A DNA stretch of 64,000 bases, taken from Antitrichia curtipendula. Lineage: Eukaryota > Streptophyta > Bryopsida > Hypnales > Leucodontaceae. Below the pieces are notes generated by a model. It was not told the DNA's origin and did not search any database. It worked only from the letters and a program-made list of their open reading frames with translations. The position numbers and the translations under genes are program-made. Location: NCBI GenBank assembly GCA_951230915.1, contig OX579636.1, positions 1,379,001 to 1,443,000 on the forward strand. Direction: 5' to 3'. Each line of letters starts with the position of its first letter. The first letter of the stretch is position 1. Below are positions 11,040 to 22,989 of this stretch, piece by piece.

Positions 11040-13470
11040 TAGTTCAAATCTAACACCTCTATAATTTGAAATGTCTATTGTTTGGAGTTCAAAAACCATG
11101 GATTTGTAACATTGACTAAAATTTGTTATATATTTCATTGTATGCATCAATGAAAGATTTTAATTTTCTGTGAAATGTCATTACAATTTTGAGTTACCTC
11201 ACACAATAATGGTTTTTTGTGGGTGGCAATGGTTTTCTTATGTGAGCGGGTAGTTGTGTTTTGCATGTTGGAGGTGATGCCAAATTTCTTTATTGAAGCT
11301 ATTGTAAATTTTTTACACCATTAGTCTGGTATGAATTGGCTTGCTAAACAAAAGAAGGCCTTTTAAAATTGGGGATTAATTGAAGTTAACCTTTGAAGTC
11401 CTATTGTCCCTATGGTAGACAAAATGGATTGTAGGCAAGTTCCAATGGTCTCAATTTTTTTGTTATATTGTTATAATTTTGCTGCAATTTTTAATAAAAA
11501 TAGAAAAATTTACTAGCTTCCAAAGACCATAATTTTGATTTCAATCGGTGCTTGGTAGAAAAAGTTAAAGCACAAAAAACCCTTTTTTTAGTTCTGCAAG
11601 TAGGAATAAACCTCAAAAAAATTTGAAATGTAAAATTAATATAAAAAATTTGTTTCATACAAATTGTACTTTTATCTACATGATAAGCTTTCATTCATTC
11701 CACTTTGATTTGTTATGCAGATATTATGGACAATCTTATTGTTCAAGCAATTAGAACATCTTCTTAAAAAAACTACTTATAGGATTCATTTTGGAGCTCA
11801 ATTTTCACATCTTTAGAGAAACCAAAGTTCTACAAGGTTAACATTTCTTGCAAGAACAATCTCACCATTGTGATTAGTATGTGTCAATTCCATCTTAGAG
11901 CTATGAACAATTTAGTGTACCCTTCAAACTCAAACCTACTTCTGCTAAACAATTTTTTTATGAGTGGAAACTACGTGTGTGTTTTTTGGACATGTTTTTC
12001 TAGACTCTCAACTCAAGTCTATATCATATAAAATTAGAAATCCAAAATCAGTAGAGCCAAAATTTTAAGTTATGAAGGTTGAAAGCCCAAAAATATAGTT
12101 GAGCAATGTGCAGAAAAACTTGTTCTCTTCACTTTGAACGGAAATATCTTGCATTTAACATGGTAAAAGTTTGTGAAATTCCTTCCATACATTCTTACAC
12201 TAGTCTAATACAAGATCTTGCATTTAAATATTCAAAATATATTTTTTAAACATATATTTTTTCTTTGATGTAGAAACAATGATTTTGAGCGTTTTTTGAT
12301 AGGAAAAAGGCCTTGCGACTTTAGTGGTTAACTAAAAAAACTTTGATGCCAGGGAGGGGTAAAACAAATTACTTTTACTGACAAAGGATGCCAGCTTCTT
12401 GTTAAAATTTTGCAGCATTGTTTCCACACTGTTGCAATTTTGTTGCAGTAGTGTAGTTAAGTTATTGCAATACTATTGTTAAACTGCTGCAATACTATTT
12501 CAATACAAATGCACTATTTTTATTAACTCATTTGTAATATGAATGTAATATAATCATCAAGTGCGTATATTGTGGCAATATTGCCGCTATGCCGCTATGT
12601 TGTAAGTTTAATCAATATTGCAACAAATGCAATTGTTGCAATACTGCAACAATTGTAGAATTTTCAGTACTATTTAAGTATTACTTTTCTACTGCTACTA
12701 TATTGCGTAGCAAATGCGTCAGTTTTGAAACAATCCTAATACAATGGGGGAGACTTTCCTGATGTATTGTACATAGGAGAATGCCTTGTCATTCATTGTA
12801 CACTAAACGTCCATGGCGTCCTTTCTGGGTTAAATGTCTTCATTCAAGAAGTGATTTTTTCAAGTGATTACTAATTTTTATTTGGGAGATGTATTTTATT
12901 ATTATTATCAATGCATAAACAAATATAGGTACTATGTGGTATACTTGAAATTCTAGTACAAAATATTTGAATTAATTTTTAACAAAACAGAAAATTCTTT
13001 ACAATAGTCATATTTTAAGAAGTGATCAAGTGAACTACAACTAAATTTATATTAAAAATTGATGAAATGGATAAGGCTAAATCTCCATGTGTCACCATAC
13101 TACTCAGATGATATTAATATAGTAGGTAGGGTGGGAGTGAAGTCATTAATTAGGAAAAATTTGAACCCTCCAAAGTGTTGTTTAATCTTCATTTTTGGTA
13201 CTTATATGCTGCAAATACAAGAATACAAATTAATTTTAAAAAATTGAATTTTTTAATTTTTTTCAAATTGCCAATTTAACGTGGTACTAGCAATGCCCCG
13301 TTAAACTCTTAAAATTTATTTATTTATTTATTCCTTGAAACTCCATTGCTACCATAGAGTCTTGCTACCTTCTACAGGGCCGAAATATTTCCTAATGTTA
13401 ATTTTATCCTAGTGGTTTGGCAATAAAGTGCATGTTCTAAAATTATTGCCCTTGATAATTGAATCACTCT
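11040..13470. other. AT-rich intergenic DNA with TTGCAATA-rich stretch
   Basis: Nothing coding. Between 12400 and 12665 the motif TTGCAATACTG and its complement recur irregularly (for example GCAATTGTTGCAATACTGCA). Confidence 0.45.
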
Positions 13471-13471
13471 T

Positions 13472-14097
13472 TTAACCCCTAAATGCACAAAGCCTTTTTT
13501 GAGCTTTTAGAAATTTACTTTGAATTGATCAAAATGCCAACATTTTGGTAAGTTGTATCAATTTTTTTTGAATTGTAACCGTATAAATTCAAATTAAACA
13601 TATTAAGGATCATGTAGGAAAAGAAAACACAACAAAATCATTTATAGATTGAAAATTATATTGCTTGATCATGAGAGTGTTAAAAAAGCAAAAGTGATTT
13701 GAAGTCTTTCAATCCTCTTTTCACATGTCAAATCTAAAAAGTTGGTCACCAACAACATATGATAATAAAGGACCTAACATGCATAACCCCAATCAATTTA
13801 CGGCTTTTCAAAATCTATTCTACAATTTTTTCAGATGAATTTCTAATGTGATTTTTTCTTCAAGATCTAGTGTATTTGAGGCTCATTTTTAAAAGCCTTC
13901 AACACTATGGAAGTCAAGAATGCAATGGACACCCTTGTACAAAATCTTGATTGGAAAAATCATAATCAATCTAGACTTCAAATCTAATTTTTGAAAAATA
14001 AAAAGTGAAAAAATTAATAACTTGATAAGGTTTTATTTATTTAACTTCAAGGTATCATTGACACCAAAATTTAGTGCCTTGGGCATTTAGGGGTTAA
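13472..14097 (-). mobile_element. TTAA-flanked non-autonomous element, copy A (626 bp)
   Basis: Left end TTAACCCCTAAATGCACAAA and right end GGGCATTTAGGGGTTAA are inverted copies, with TTAA at both borders. Its body aligns by eye over its whole length, in reverse orientation, with copies B (26004-26909) and C (44840-45490). No coding content. TTAA target plus CCC...GGG termini is the piggyBac signature. Confidence 0.85.
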
Positions 14098-14099
14098 TT

Positions 14100-16140
14100 C
14101 CTAATTGTCCAAGGGCACCAAAAAGGTCAACACAGAATTAAACAAAGACTCTTCACAATTCACTGAGATTCCAAATTGTGGATTGCAATTGAGGTAGAAC
14201 CACCCATTCTTGACTAGAGAGCCATACCAAACATGTAGGGTGCATCAATAACCAACCAAAGCTTAAGCAAATTTATAATTCAAGTTCAAAATGTGTTTTT
14301 TTCGTGTTTTAATGGTTGGAACTAATCCAGGAACTAATAAGGTCATGACATATGTTCTAAAATGTCTTAAAGTGTACTGATTGAAAAAGTTGTCTCTTGA
14401 TTGTTCAAAATTAAAAGACTTTAGACATTGGTTAGAAGTTCAGAACATTTTTTTGACTCCCAAAATTCATAGTAATTTCAATTTTGGGAATAAAATTACA
14501 AAAAATTCACAATCCCAATATTCATTATCTTTCTACATGAGAAAATTTTCCATGGCCTCACATTACTCCTTATTTGTCCTAAAATTATTTAAGTGGTTGG
14601 ATATGGGTGGTTATACTTTAGAAATCCTAATAGGTTCAATGTTATGTATAAGGTTGTGCAATTTTCCAGGCACTTAGATGTACAATTCATGAAATTCAAG
14701 GCTTGGACTGGCAAGAACTCAAAAACTAGACAAGACAGTTTGTCCTTGGGTTGTGGAATATGACTGACAAAAGGTGGTTTGAGACTATTGGGCTTCATAA
14801 TGCGTCTAAGGTAAAACAACCCATTACGGGCTAAAAAGATGGTGGATTGTATTCTAGTTGGTTGAAAAATCCCAAAGGAATTTGCAGTGAAGGACAATCC
14901 CTAATAATGCAATGGCCATTGAAAAAATAATTTTCAAATGTCTTCACATTTAGTTATCAATTTCTAAGTAACTCAACCTTGGGGCATCATTACAGCCCAT
15001 GGTGGGTCCATCACCAACCTTAATGCCACCTAAAGCAAACCATAATTTCAATCATTGTAGTTTAATAAACAACTAATAGAATATTGACTCTAATCCATGA
15101 CGCTGCACACGTGGTCTTAATTGAGCTAGAAAGGTTTGATGGGCAGCATCAAATGCACCTATTGCAGTCCTTACCATGCCCAATATGGTCCTTACTAAGC
15201 CCTTTTCTAATCCCAGTTAGTCTCATTTCAGGTTTTGCAAGCTATAACATCAAACAATTTTAAAACTGCTATTATTTTGAGCAACGGCCATGTTGGTAGA
15301 GATCAATTGATCTTAGGTGACAATTGCCATTGGCATAGCATGCAACTCATGCAAGTTGCTCCTTGTCCTCTTGCCACACAATAGCCTTAATTCCCGCTCC
15401 ACAACCTAGGATCCTCTTCTTGCTCATGCCAGTACTCTCGCCTCTGTTCCCCACCTATTGCTTGTTTTTTGCATGAATGTATTTTTGCGCTCATTGTATC
15501 CCTTGCCTATCCTTCTCTGCACTAGAGTCATAGCCATGTGAGTATTTCAATGATGCAAGGTTCTGAACAATAGTACCAAAGTATAGCGAAGCAACAAGGA
15601 AAGAGCACCAAAGCAAGCACCAAAGTGATACAACAGAGTACTAGAGCAATGGGAGAGCACATTATCACTCCTAGAGGACCTCATGTATTGGTTCATATCT
15701 TTGGAGAGGATTGTAGAAACACGCCTTCAATATTGTTGCCTTACATATCCCTTGCATGTCTTTGCTCCAAAGCAGCCTACTAGAAGTATGGATATTGTTG
15801 ATGATTTGAATCAACAAATCAACCTCTAGATACTTCCATTTCTACCAAATCTTGAGGGCGAGGGCTTCATGTCATCTGAAAGTGCTAAAACCCAGGAAAG
15901 CATTGCCAACTCAAAGCTTCCACATCAAGGTACTTGTTGAGGTTGTCAAATGGCTATGGCGATGGTGAAAGTCATCAATCCTAGAGGGAGCTCTACCCAA
16001 CAACTTAACAACTATGCTCTTTTGTTGTGATGTCTTGTGGACATTCCAACAAATCTCCACAACTAACATTCTATACTTAGACTCCATCATCAACTTGGAA
16101 CCCTGCATCACCATTACACTCACATTCCATGCAACATTGC
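14100..16140. other. Intergenic DNA, no gene recognised
   Basis: A single-ended relative of the 34291-34786 element lies at 14804-14830. From about 15100 composition is less AT-rich and short minus-strand frames appear (for example 16198-15911), without family signal. Confidence 0.4.
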
Positions 16141-17509
16141 TAGCATGTGAGCGGGGAGCAAGGAGCAAGGAGCAGAGAATGGTGAGCGGGATTTGCAAAT
16201 TCTGATGTAAAATTAAGAATTTGTGAAATTTTTGAAAAAAAATTGGCTAAATAGAGATGACAAAGTAGATGAAAGTAGATGAAAAAATAGGATGAAAATA
16301 GACATCGATGGATGAAAAAAATAGATCAAAAGAGGGACAAAATTTTATAAATATGAAAAAGTGTGATAAAAAGAAACAAAATGGATATCAATTATAGTGA
16401 AATTTTCCATTACATGTAGAAATAAAGACTATTGTTATTGAGGACCTATGACCATGGAAGTACTTAGTGCCCTAAGACCGTGGAGGATGATAAGATCCAA
16501 TTTAGAGACAACGATGCAAGTTTCAAGGTTCAAGTCCTATTATCGTGCATTAGCTACATCTCAAAGTTCAGGACCGACAATTTGTTAGCAATTATCATGT
16601 ATTTATTATTGTTTTATGGGTGCGTATATTAATTTGCAAGTTATTGCATTGTTACAATGCACACGATTACTACAAAGAATTGGCACTATTATGTAATCGG
16701 TATTAACTATGTGACTTTTATACGTTAATTACAAGTATGTAAAAGACACAGTTTATGCATGTAAATTAATTATCATTGTCGTGCATTTTATTTGCGTTAA
16801 GGACACGGAAAATCCATGACAATGATGTCATTGCTATTTTGTACTGCAATAAAACTTATTAAATGGTATCAATGTTTCAAAAAATATTGTCAATGTTAAA
16901 TTGTTGATTACCATTCCAAATATCAATAACTTTATTCTTAACAAAATTCTTGCATTTTGTTGGCCAACACTAAATCACTTCATATTCTATTTTTTCAACA
17001 TCTGTAGGCCATCAAACTGTAGCTTGAAGTAATTCACTCAGTAGGCCACCAAGAAACTTAATGACGTAGTGAAAGAATTGAATCCATCAATAGGCCACCA
17101 AGAAACTTGATGACATAGTGAAGGAATCTCTTCGCTGTCATTTGGTGCAAATGGAGGGTGGAGAGGTCCATTTTATATGAAAATCCTTTGTCCGTTATGG
17201 CAATGAATATGAGATAACTTGAAGATGAGAGGTTCAAGCTCATTGTCAACTCACGTGTAGAAATTGTGTTCAAAGTAGAAAATTAGACCTCATTTAGGCA
17301 TAGTAAAATAATTTATTTTGAAAAATTTTGAACTAAAAAAAGTTGCCAAATCAAGCCAAATTTCACCTCCGCAATCCGTTTGTGATTTTGAGCCTCCAAT
17401 CAAAAGTTATGAACAAAAATCAGAGCAGATGTTTGAAAATGTCAAAAAAAATTGTTCCTTGACACCTTTCTCTGATTTTTAAATTTGAAGAAAGTGTGAG
17501 AAGTTCTAT

Positions 17510-18360
17510 AATGTCCTCACTTGGAAACCACTCTCGGTGCCGAGAGGTCCCGTGGAGGATCCTCTCCCATGCAACAACTATAGCCAATGTCTACAATTAG
17601 AACAGCTTATTCTTTTTTAAATTGAAAAATAAAACAAGAAGATTTGAAAAAAGTTCCATGAGGTCCTCCCTTAGAAACCCTTCTCGGTGTTGAGAGGCCT
17701 CTAAGGTGTCCGAACCTAAGCAAAAATAACCTGATATCTTAGTCCATTTGAAGAACTTCTCCTTTTTCAATGAAAACAAAATTAATTAATTCAACTACTG
17801 CCTCTTTGGGATTAATCTTAGCAAAAATTTACGCACATTCTATGATTGCACAATTGCGAAAGTGCTATTTTTTAAGCCTTAGAGCATGAGCGGATGAGTC
17901 TGAGATCTTGAGAGCCTCAAAGTTTCAAGTTGTGAGGTATTTAGTGTGTTTGGATTTCAAACCTATTACTATGGTTTAAGAATTAGTGTGTTTGAAGCAT
18001 GGAATTCTCAAAACGTTTTTTCCAAAAAAAAATAATTTTTTTTGGAAAAAGATTTTGGGCATACATTGTCACCCCTAGAAACCTCTCTTGGCCCAAGAGA
18101 TCCTTTTAGGGTGTTCGAGATATAGAACTCTCAAAAAAAAAATTTAGCTTTTTTTATTTTTTATTTTTGCATAAATTGTCACCCATAGAAACCTCTCTCG
18201 GCCCCGAGAGACCCTTTTGGGGTGTTTGAAGCATGGAACTCTCAAAAAAGTAATTCCAATTATATTTTTATTTTTTTTATTTTTTTAAATTTCATACTTT
18301 GTCACCTCTAGAAGTTTTTCTCTACCCCGAGAGACACTTTGAAGTGTTTAAAGCACATAA
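17510..18360 (+). repeat. Degenerate array with palindromic CTCTCGG..CCGAGAG cores
   Basis: Five cores lie at about 17530, 17680, 18085, 18195 and 18330. The best reads CTCTCGGCCCCGAGAG. Each sits in a similar context: a CACCCCTAGAAACC-type lead, then CCCTTTTGGGGTGTTTGAAG and ATGGAACTCTCAAAAAA. The last three are spaced roughly 110-130 bp apart. Confidence 0.7.
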
Positions 18361-18939
18361 CTTGTGAACCCATCTTGGTTCACTTTTTAGATTGTAGAAA
18401 ATATAAATATTATGCTTGACTTTGCACGTCCGGAAGTGTTAGTACTCCGGAGTAAGCCATAATCACAATTTAGGGAGTTTTTCGTGAGATAGGAATAGGA
18501 ACTTTAGGAATTTAGGGTGAAAATCTAGAAATGCAATTAGTAGAAAATAATGGGAAAAATCTAAGGAAAAAAATCAGGATTTAAAACTAAAAAGACTATA
18601 AGCAAGATTTGGTTAAGTAACCAAATTAGGCAAATGAAAAAAACATTTAGAAAATGAAAACAAAATCCTACAAATGAAAAATGATATTAGAATAAACAAA
18701 AAGAATTATCAAGTATAAAAAATATATAAATAAAAAACAAAAAATAGAAAGTACAAAAATATAAAATAAAAATGAAAACCAAAATACTACAAGTACGAAA
18801 TGAAGCTAAAAGTAAAATGAAAATCACAAAAAATAATAAATATGAAAAAACACTAAACAAGTTAGTGAACTTAAAACTACTACTAGAATGCTAGAATAGT
18901 GTTAGAAACACTAAAATAGGATAAAAACAGTAAAATTGG

Positions 18940-19060
18940 GAATAATACTGTAATTTAGGGGGGTTTGCACTAAATTGGCGCAGTCTACACCAAAGTAGTG
19001 CAGTTTTCATTAATTTAGTGCATTTTACAGTAAATTAGCGATTTTAACAGTAAACTAGTG
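18940..19060 (+). repeat. Tandem array of a degenerate 20-bp unit
   Basis: About five units of the form AAATTAGTGCAGTTTTCAGT follow one another (GCACTAAATTGGCGCAG.., AAGTAGTGCAG.., AATTTAGTGCA.., AAATTAGCGAT.., AAACTAGTGTG). Confidence 0.65.
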
Positions 19061-19128
19061 TGGGATGAATGTGACTAGGGAAATTAGTTGTTAGGATGTT
19101 GGATATAGGCAAAATTAGGATTCCAAGC

Positions 19129-19146
19129 TCTCTCTCTCTCTCTCTC
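19129..19146 (+). repeat. (CT)n microsatellite
   Basis: Uninterrupted CT dinucleotides, followed by a second short CTCTCTC run at 19150. Confidence 0.85.
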
Positions 19147-21440
19147 AATTCTCTCTCAACTTATGTGTGCATGTGTTTTGAAAGCTTGGTGGAAAATGGG
19201 TGTGGAAAATGAACAAAAGTGTTAGGAGATTAAAAAAATGACTTAAGATCAATGTTAGAACCAATTTGTTGAAGTAGGTCCACTTGTTTGGTGAAAAATG
19301 AGTGAAGAAAAATGAGTTTAGTTAGGTCAGATGGAAAATTGGATTGGAAAAGGGAAGAAGGAAGAGTGAGGTTGGAAGACTTGGAAGGACAACCAACTTT
19401 GACGAGCTGCCACGGACAACTGACTTTGAATTAGGAGCTGAAACTTAGAGGGGAGCTGCGCCTTCAAGTTAGTTTTTGATCAAGACCAATGTCATCCAAT
19501 TCGGAGCTCAAACATGGTGGTGGTGATCAATTTTGTGGCGGGAGGTCTGCTGTCTTAGGGCTTTTGTGCTGCAACCTTGGACAACGACTGCAGTAAATTG
19601 GTGAAGTGCAAAGACCTGAATTTTGGAGGAAAGCAAGACGAAGAGGTTAGCTTTTCTAAAAGACCGTTCTTGCGTCATTTTGAGCTCAGATGAATCCACG
19701 GCAAACATTTTTCCAGTAGAAGGTTTGTTGTCCTAGGAAGAAGCCCAATTTGAGGTTTTTGATGCGGAACTTTGCCCAATTCTGATTGAATGCTTGCAAT
19801 TTTCATTGCATTTCATCATGGAAAGAGTTTGTAAATGCATGTGTTGCTAAATTGGATGTTGAAAGATGCATGGGAGTGAATTTTAGGATTTGGGGCACAT
19901 GTGGAAGAGCTGCCCTAACTGAATCAAAATTAGGATTTGAGGGATCAATTGATTGACATGAAAAGCACATTTTGAAGGTTAGAGAAGAGAATTCCTTAAC
20001 ATTGCATGAAAAACACTAAATAGAAGGAATAAATGCAATGGGATGCGTGAGAAATTGAGTGTTGGTCTATTGAGGTGTGCTGGAATTGTTGTGTAGGGGC
20101 CAGTTTAGGCCATATTTGGATCCCAATTGTGAAATTTAGGTAGATTTTGGCCATGATATGTGACCTAAGTATTTAAGTGCACAATTTGATCATTGCATGA
20201 TAAATGTTGCATGTGATGATGAGGATTTGTGTTGAAATTCTCTTTTAGGGCTCAAATTAGTCCATTTTGGGAGCCCTAATGGAGAATTTAGTAGTGACTT
20301 TGGCTATAGGAGTCTATTGCTTGGAAGGCAATATAGGTCTAGAGTCCCATACACTCCCCCTCAGCCAACTCTAGGGGTGGTTTTTCTTCATGCGGAAAAA
20401 TCACTCACATAAGTCTCAAAAAAAAAAATTCCAAAATAATTGCAAATAGATGATTCATTTAGCCATATATATAATTAAATAACAATTGGGTAAAGTATAA
20501 ATTTTCAAAGTCTTGTTCACAAGGGATGAAAAGCAAACATCTATGATGTGTCAAAATTAAAATTAATTATCGAATTTCTCAAAGTTCAAAATAGGGTGCT
20601 TTTCTACGAAGGAGGTTCTATTTAGGTGCGTATTATACTCATCAATAAAGTTTTAGTGAGATTAAAAGGACCACTACTTGCATTTTAATTTTACCACTAA
20701 CATTAAAAGCTCATTTATCTTCAATGTATCCATATTATGCATATGACTTTAGAGTCAAGATTCCATCGTCTTCCTCATTTGCTTGTATTTTGCATTCATT
20801 AATCTTTGAAGGACATTGTGGTTGTTTTTTGACTAACGATTGACTTTGAAACAATTTGCAAAATGGAAAAGAGTTGTTTTTCATCCAATTTTTTGCATTG
20901 CCATAGGGAATTTGTAGAGTGCCCACCATCTTTAACACGGTGATAAAGCAACATAGTGCATGCTTTATTTTCATCTCTTATCCTCTCTGCTTTGACTATT
21001 TGAAGTATAGATATTCATTCCTTCAAAATCTACATGATGTCTTTATTTAGTCCCCCTATTCAAATGTGTTGTCAACTACATGTATTAGCTATTAAATTAA
21101 ATCAACCACTTAAAAATTCTATTTCTACACTTCAAGGTCATAGGGAACCAACGACCATGGTGACTAGTTCATCTTTTAAGTGTTAACATTGTGCCTATTT
21201 TCTTACAATAATCCCTAACCATCTAAAAAAAAAGTATTTTGATTTCGGATTGTAATAGTCTTATTTTTATGCATGCACAATGGCTTTCAATGTGAACACT
21301 TGCAAATATTTGTGAAAATAGGTGTAATTAAAATTTGATGTATTATGTCTTTAAAATCCTAACCCAAATTTTTCCACATTTGCATAATAATTTACTTCCA
21401 TGGTCATAGGTCCCTTGCTACCAAAGATTTGAAATGAATG

Positions 21441-22010
21441 GATGCTAGTCTTCATTTTTTCCATTTTTAGAATATTTTATACTTATTTTTCTAATTTGAA
21501 TTCCTTTTTGTTTTTTTATTTTTTTCCCAAATTTTCCCAAGTTTTTTTCTTTGCCCCATTTTTCCTTCCTCTCTTCATCCTTTTTTCATCCATTTTCCTT
21601 TTTTTATTCATCTACTTTCATCTCTTTCTCAAATATTTTCATCCAATTTTTCATGTAGTTTCATCCCTTTTCATTTTTTATTCATCTACTTTCATCTCTT
21701 TTTCAAATGTTTTCATCCATCTTTTCATATACCTTCATCCTCTTCTACTTTTTTTCATCCAAAAATTTCATTCTATTGATTTATCCATTTTCATCAATAT
21801 TTTCATCTACTTTCATCTATTTTGAGATTTTTCATCTATTTTTTTCATCCACTTTCATCATATTTTCATCCTCTTTCATTATTTTTTCCATCCAAAATTT
21901 TCATTCAATTCTTAATCTACTTTAATCTATATTTTCATCCCCCTTCATCCATTTTTTAAGTATTTTCATCCAAATTTTTGTCTATTTTTATCCATATTTT
22001 CTTTCCAATT
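21441..22010 (+). repeat. TTTTCATC-type polypyrimidine array
   Basis: For over 500 bp the plus strand is almost free of G and repeats TTTTCATCCA/TTTCATCTA units. It yields a Phe/Ser/Leu-rich open frame of 127 codons that is an artefact of composition. The same unit appears inverted at 16255-16330. Confidence 0.8.
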
Positions 22011-22239
22011 TCATTAAATTTTTCATTATTCTGTCTATAATCTATGCTCACCGATCACTAATCCCCGCTCCCTGCTCCACGTTCACGTACTAGCAACACT
22101 CATTGCAGTTTTTGGATTCTTGGGACATGTAATAGACTATAATAAAGGTATTTTCAAGATTGTTTTGAGTATGTTAAATGCCCAAAGAATCTAGAAATTG
22201 TAATAAAAAACGGCAAAAGAAAGTTTATGGTATTACATA

Positions 22240-22455
22240 GTGGGCGTCTAGACAGGAAGACAGCGCTTCCGCGAGTCCATCTGGCCGCTTGCCCGTCCGC
22301 TCGTCCGCCTCCCTATCCGCCTATGCGCAAGGCCGTCTGCATGTCTGTTTGCCCAGTTGCTGACTGCTAAACATTAAGGGTCCGCTGCATCTGAACGTTG
22401 AGATGTCCGATTTTGGACGCAATTTTCAGCTGGACGTTGAAATTTGTCAATCCTG
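22240..22455. mobile_element. Fragment of a hAT-type element (GC island plus right terminus)
   Basis: A GC island rich in GTCCGC/CGTCCG (22243-22340) is followed by TTGAAATTTGTCAATCCTG, matching the right end of the 3448-6100 element (TTCAAATTTGTCAACCCTG). No partner left end or target duplication is visible, so this is a truncated relative. Confidence 0.5.
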
Positions 22456-22484
22456 ATGTAGTGTTGTCTTTGAAATTGTAGGAC

Positions 22485-22985
22485 CTAGACAAATCTTTGC
22501 TTCGAGGTTTTGAAGGAGTTTCTCTTAAATGTATACCATCCCTTGCCTCCAAATTTTCTTTGAATCCTTTTTTGCATTTTTTTGTTGATCTCCATTAGAT
22601 TTCTTCTTCCTTCTTGATTCATCTGAGTCACTAATACTGCTCTTGTTAAGATTGATGTTCTCCTCACTATTGTAGCTTCCATCATAGAAATCAGTAGTGT
22701 TGCACGTATCAATTTTGTTCTTCTCTTTGCAATCCGAAACCTTTTGCATTCTATCATCTGTACTATTCAAACTACTGTAGCACCATCACAACCTTGGTTA
22801 TGTTTACCTCCATTGTCTTCTCTTTTTCTCTGCCGCTCTTGGTCTTGGCTTTCTATCAAATATGTGTCTTTGCTTGCTTGCCTAAGATGGTGGTTGTTGC
22901 CTTCTCCAAAGTTGTTGATGCGCATGTCCCCTTCTCCAACTATTTTTTCTCCTTCACCGTCATTGTTGTTGGTCCATCCATCCAC
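22485..22985 (-). pseudogene. Hydrophilic minus-strand coding remnants
   Basis: Overlapping frames at 22985-22767 (EGEKIVGEGDMRINNFGEGN) and 22770-22525 (Lys/Asp/Ser-rich, SISDSDESRRKKKSNGDQQK) look like one frame-shifted polar region. No domain recognised; could be low-complexity sequence. Confidence 0.25.
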
Positions 22986-22989
22986 ATTA

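Larger units (their letters stand above)
16150..22100. mobile_element. Candidate 6-kb element with long inverted ends
   Basis: The left segment (16150-16460) starts GCTAGCATGTGAGCGGGGAG, continues as a GATGAAA-rich run and ends GGACCTATGACCATGGAAGT. The right segment (about 21395-22100) is its reverse complement: ACTTCCATGGTCATAGGTCC, a long TTTTCATC-rich run and then GCTCC..CGTACTAGC. The arms face each other like terminal inverted repeats, about 5 kb apart. No transposase was found between them, and I found no target duplication, so two unrelated inverted copies of one repeat remain possible. Confidence 0.45.

Noticed and set aside
20340..20395. Possible LTR boundary (ACACTCCCCCTCAGCC)
   Set aside because: The phrase resembles plant sequence seen beside retrotransposons, but I found no paired LTR, primer-binding site or polypurine tract.
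21442..21825. 127-codon Phe/Leu-rich open frame
   Set aside because: It is a by-product of the TTTTCATC pyrimidine array, with no start context or family signal.
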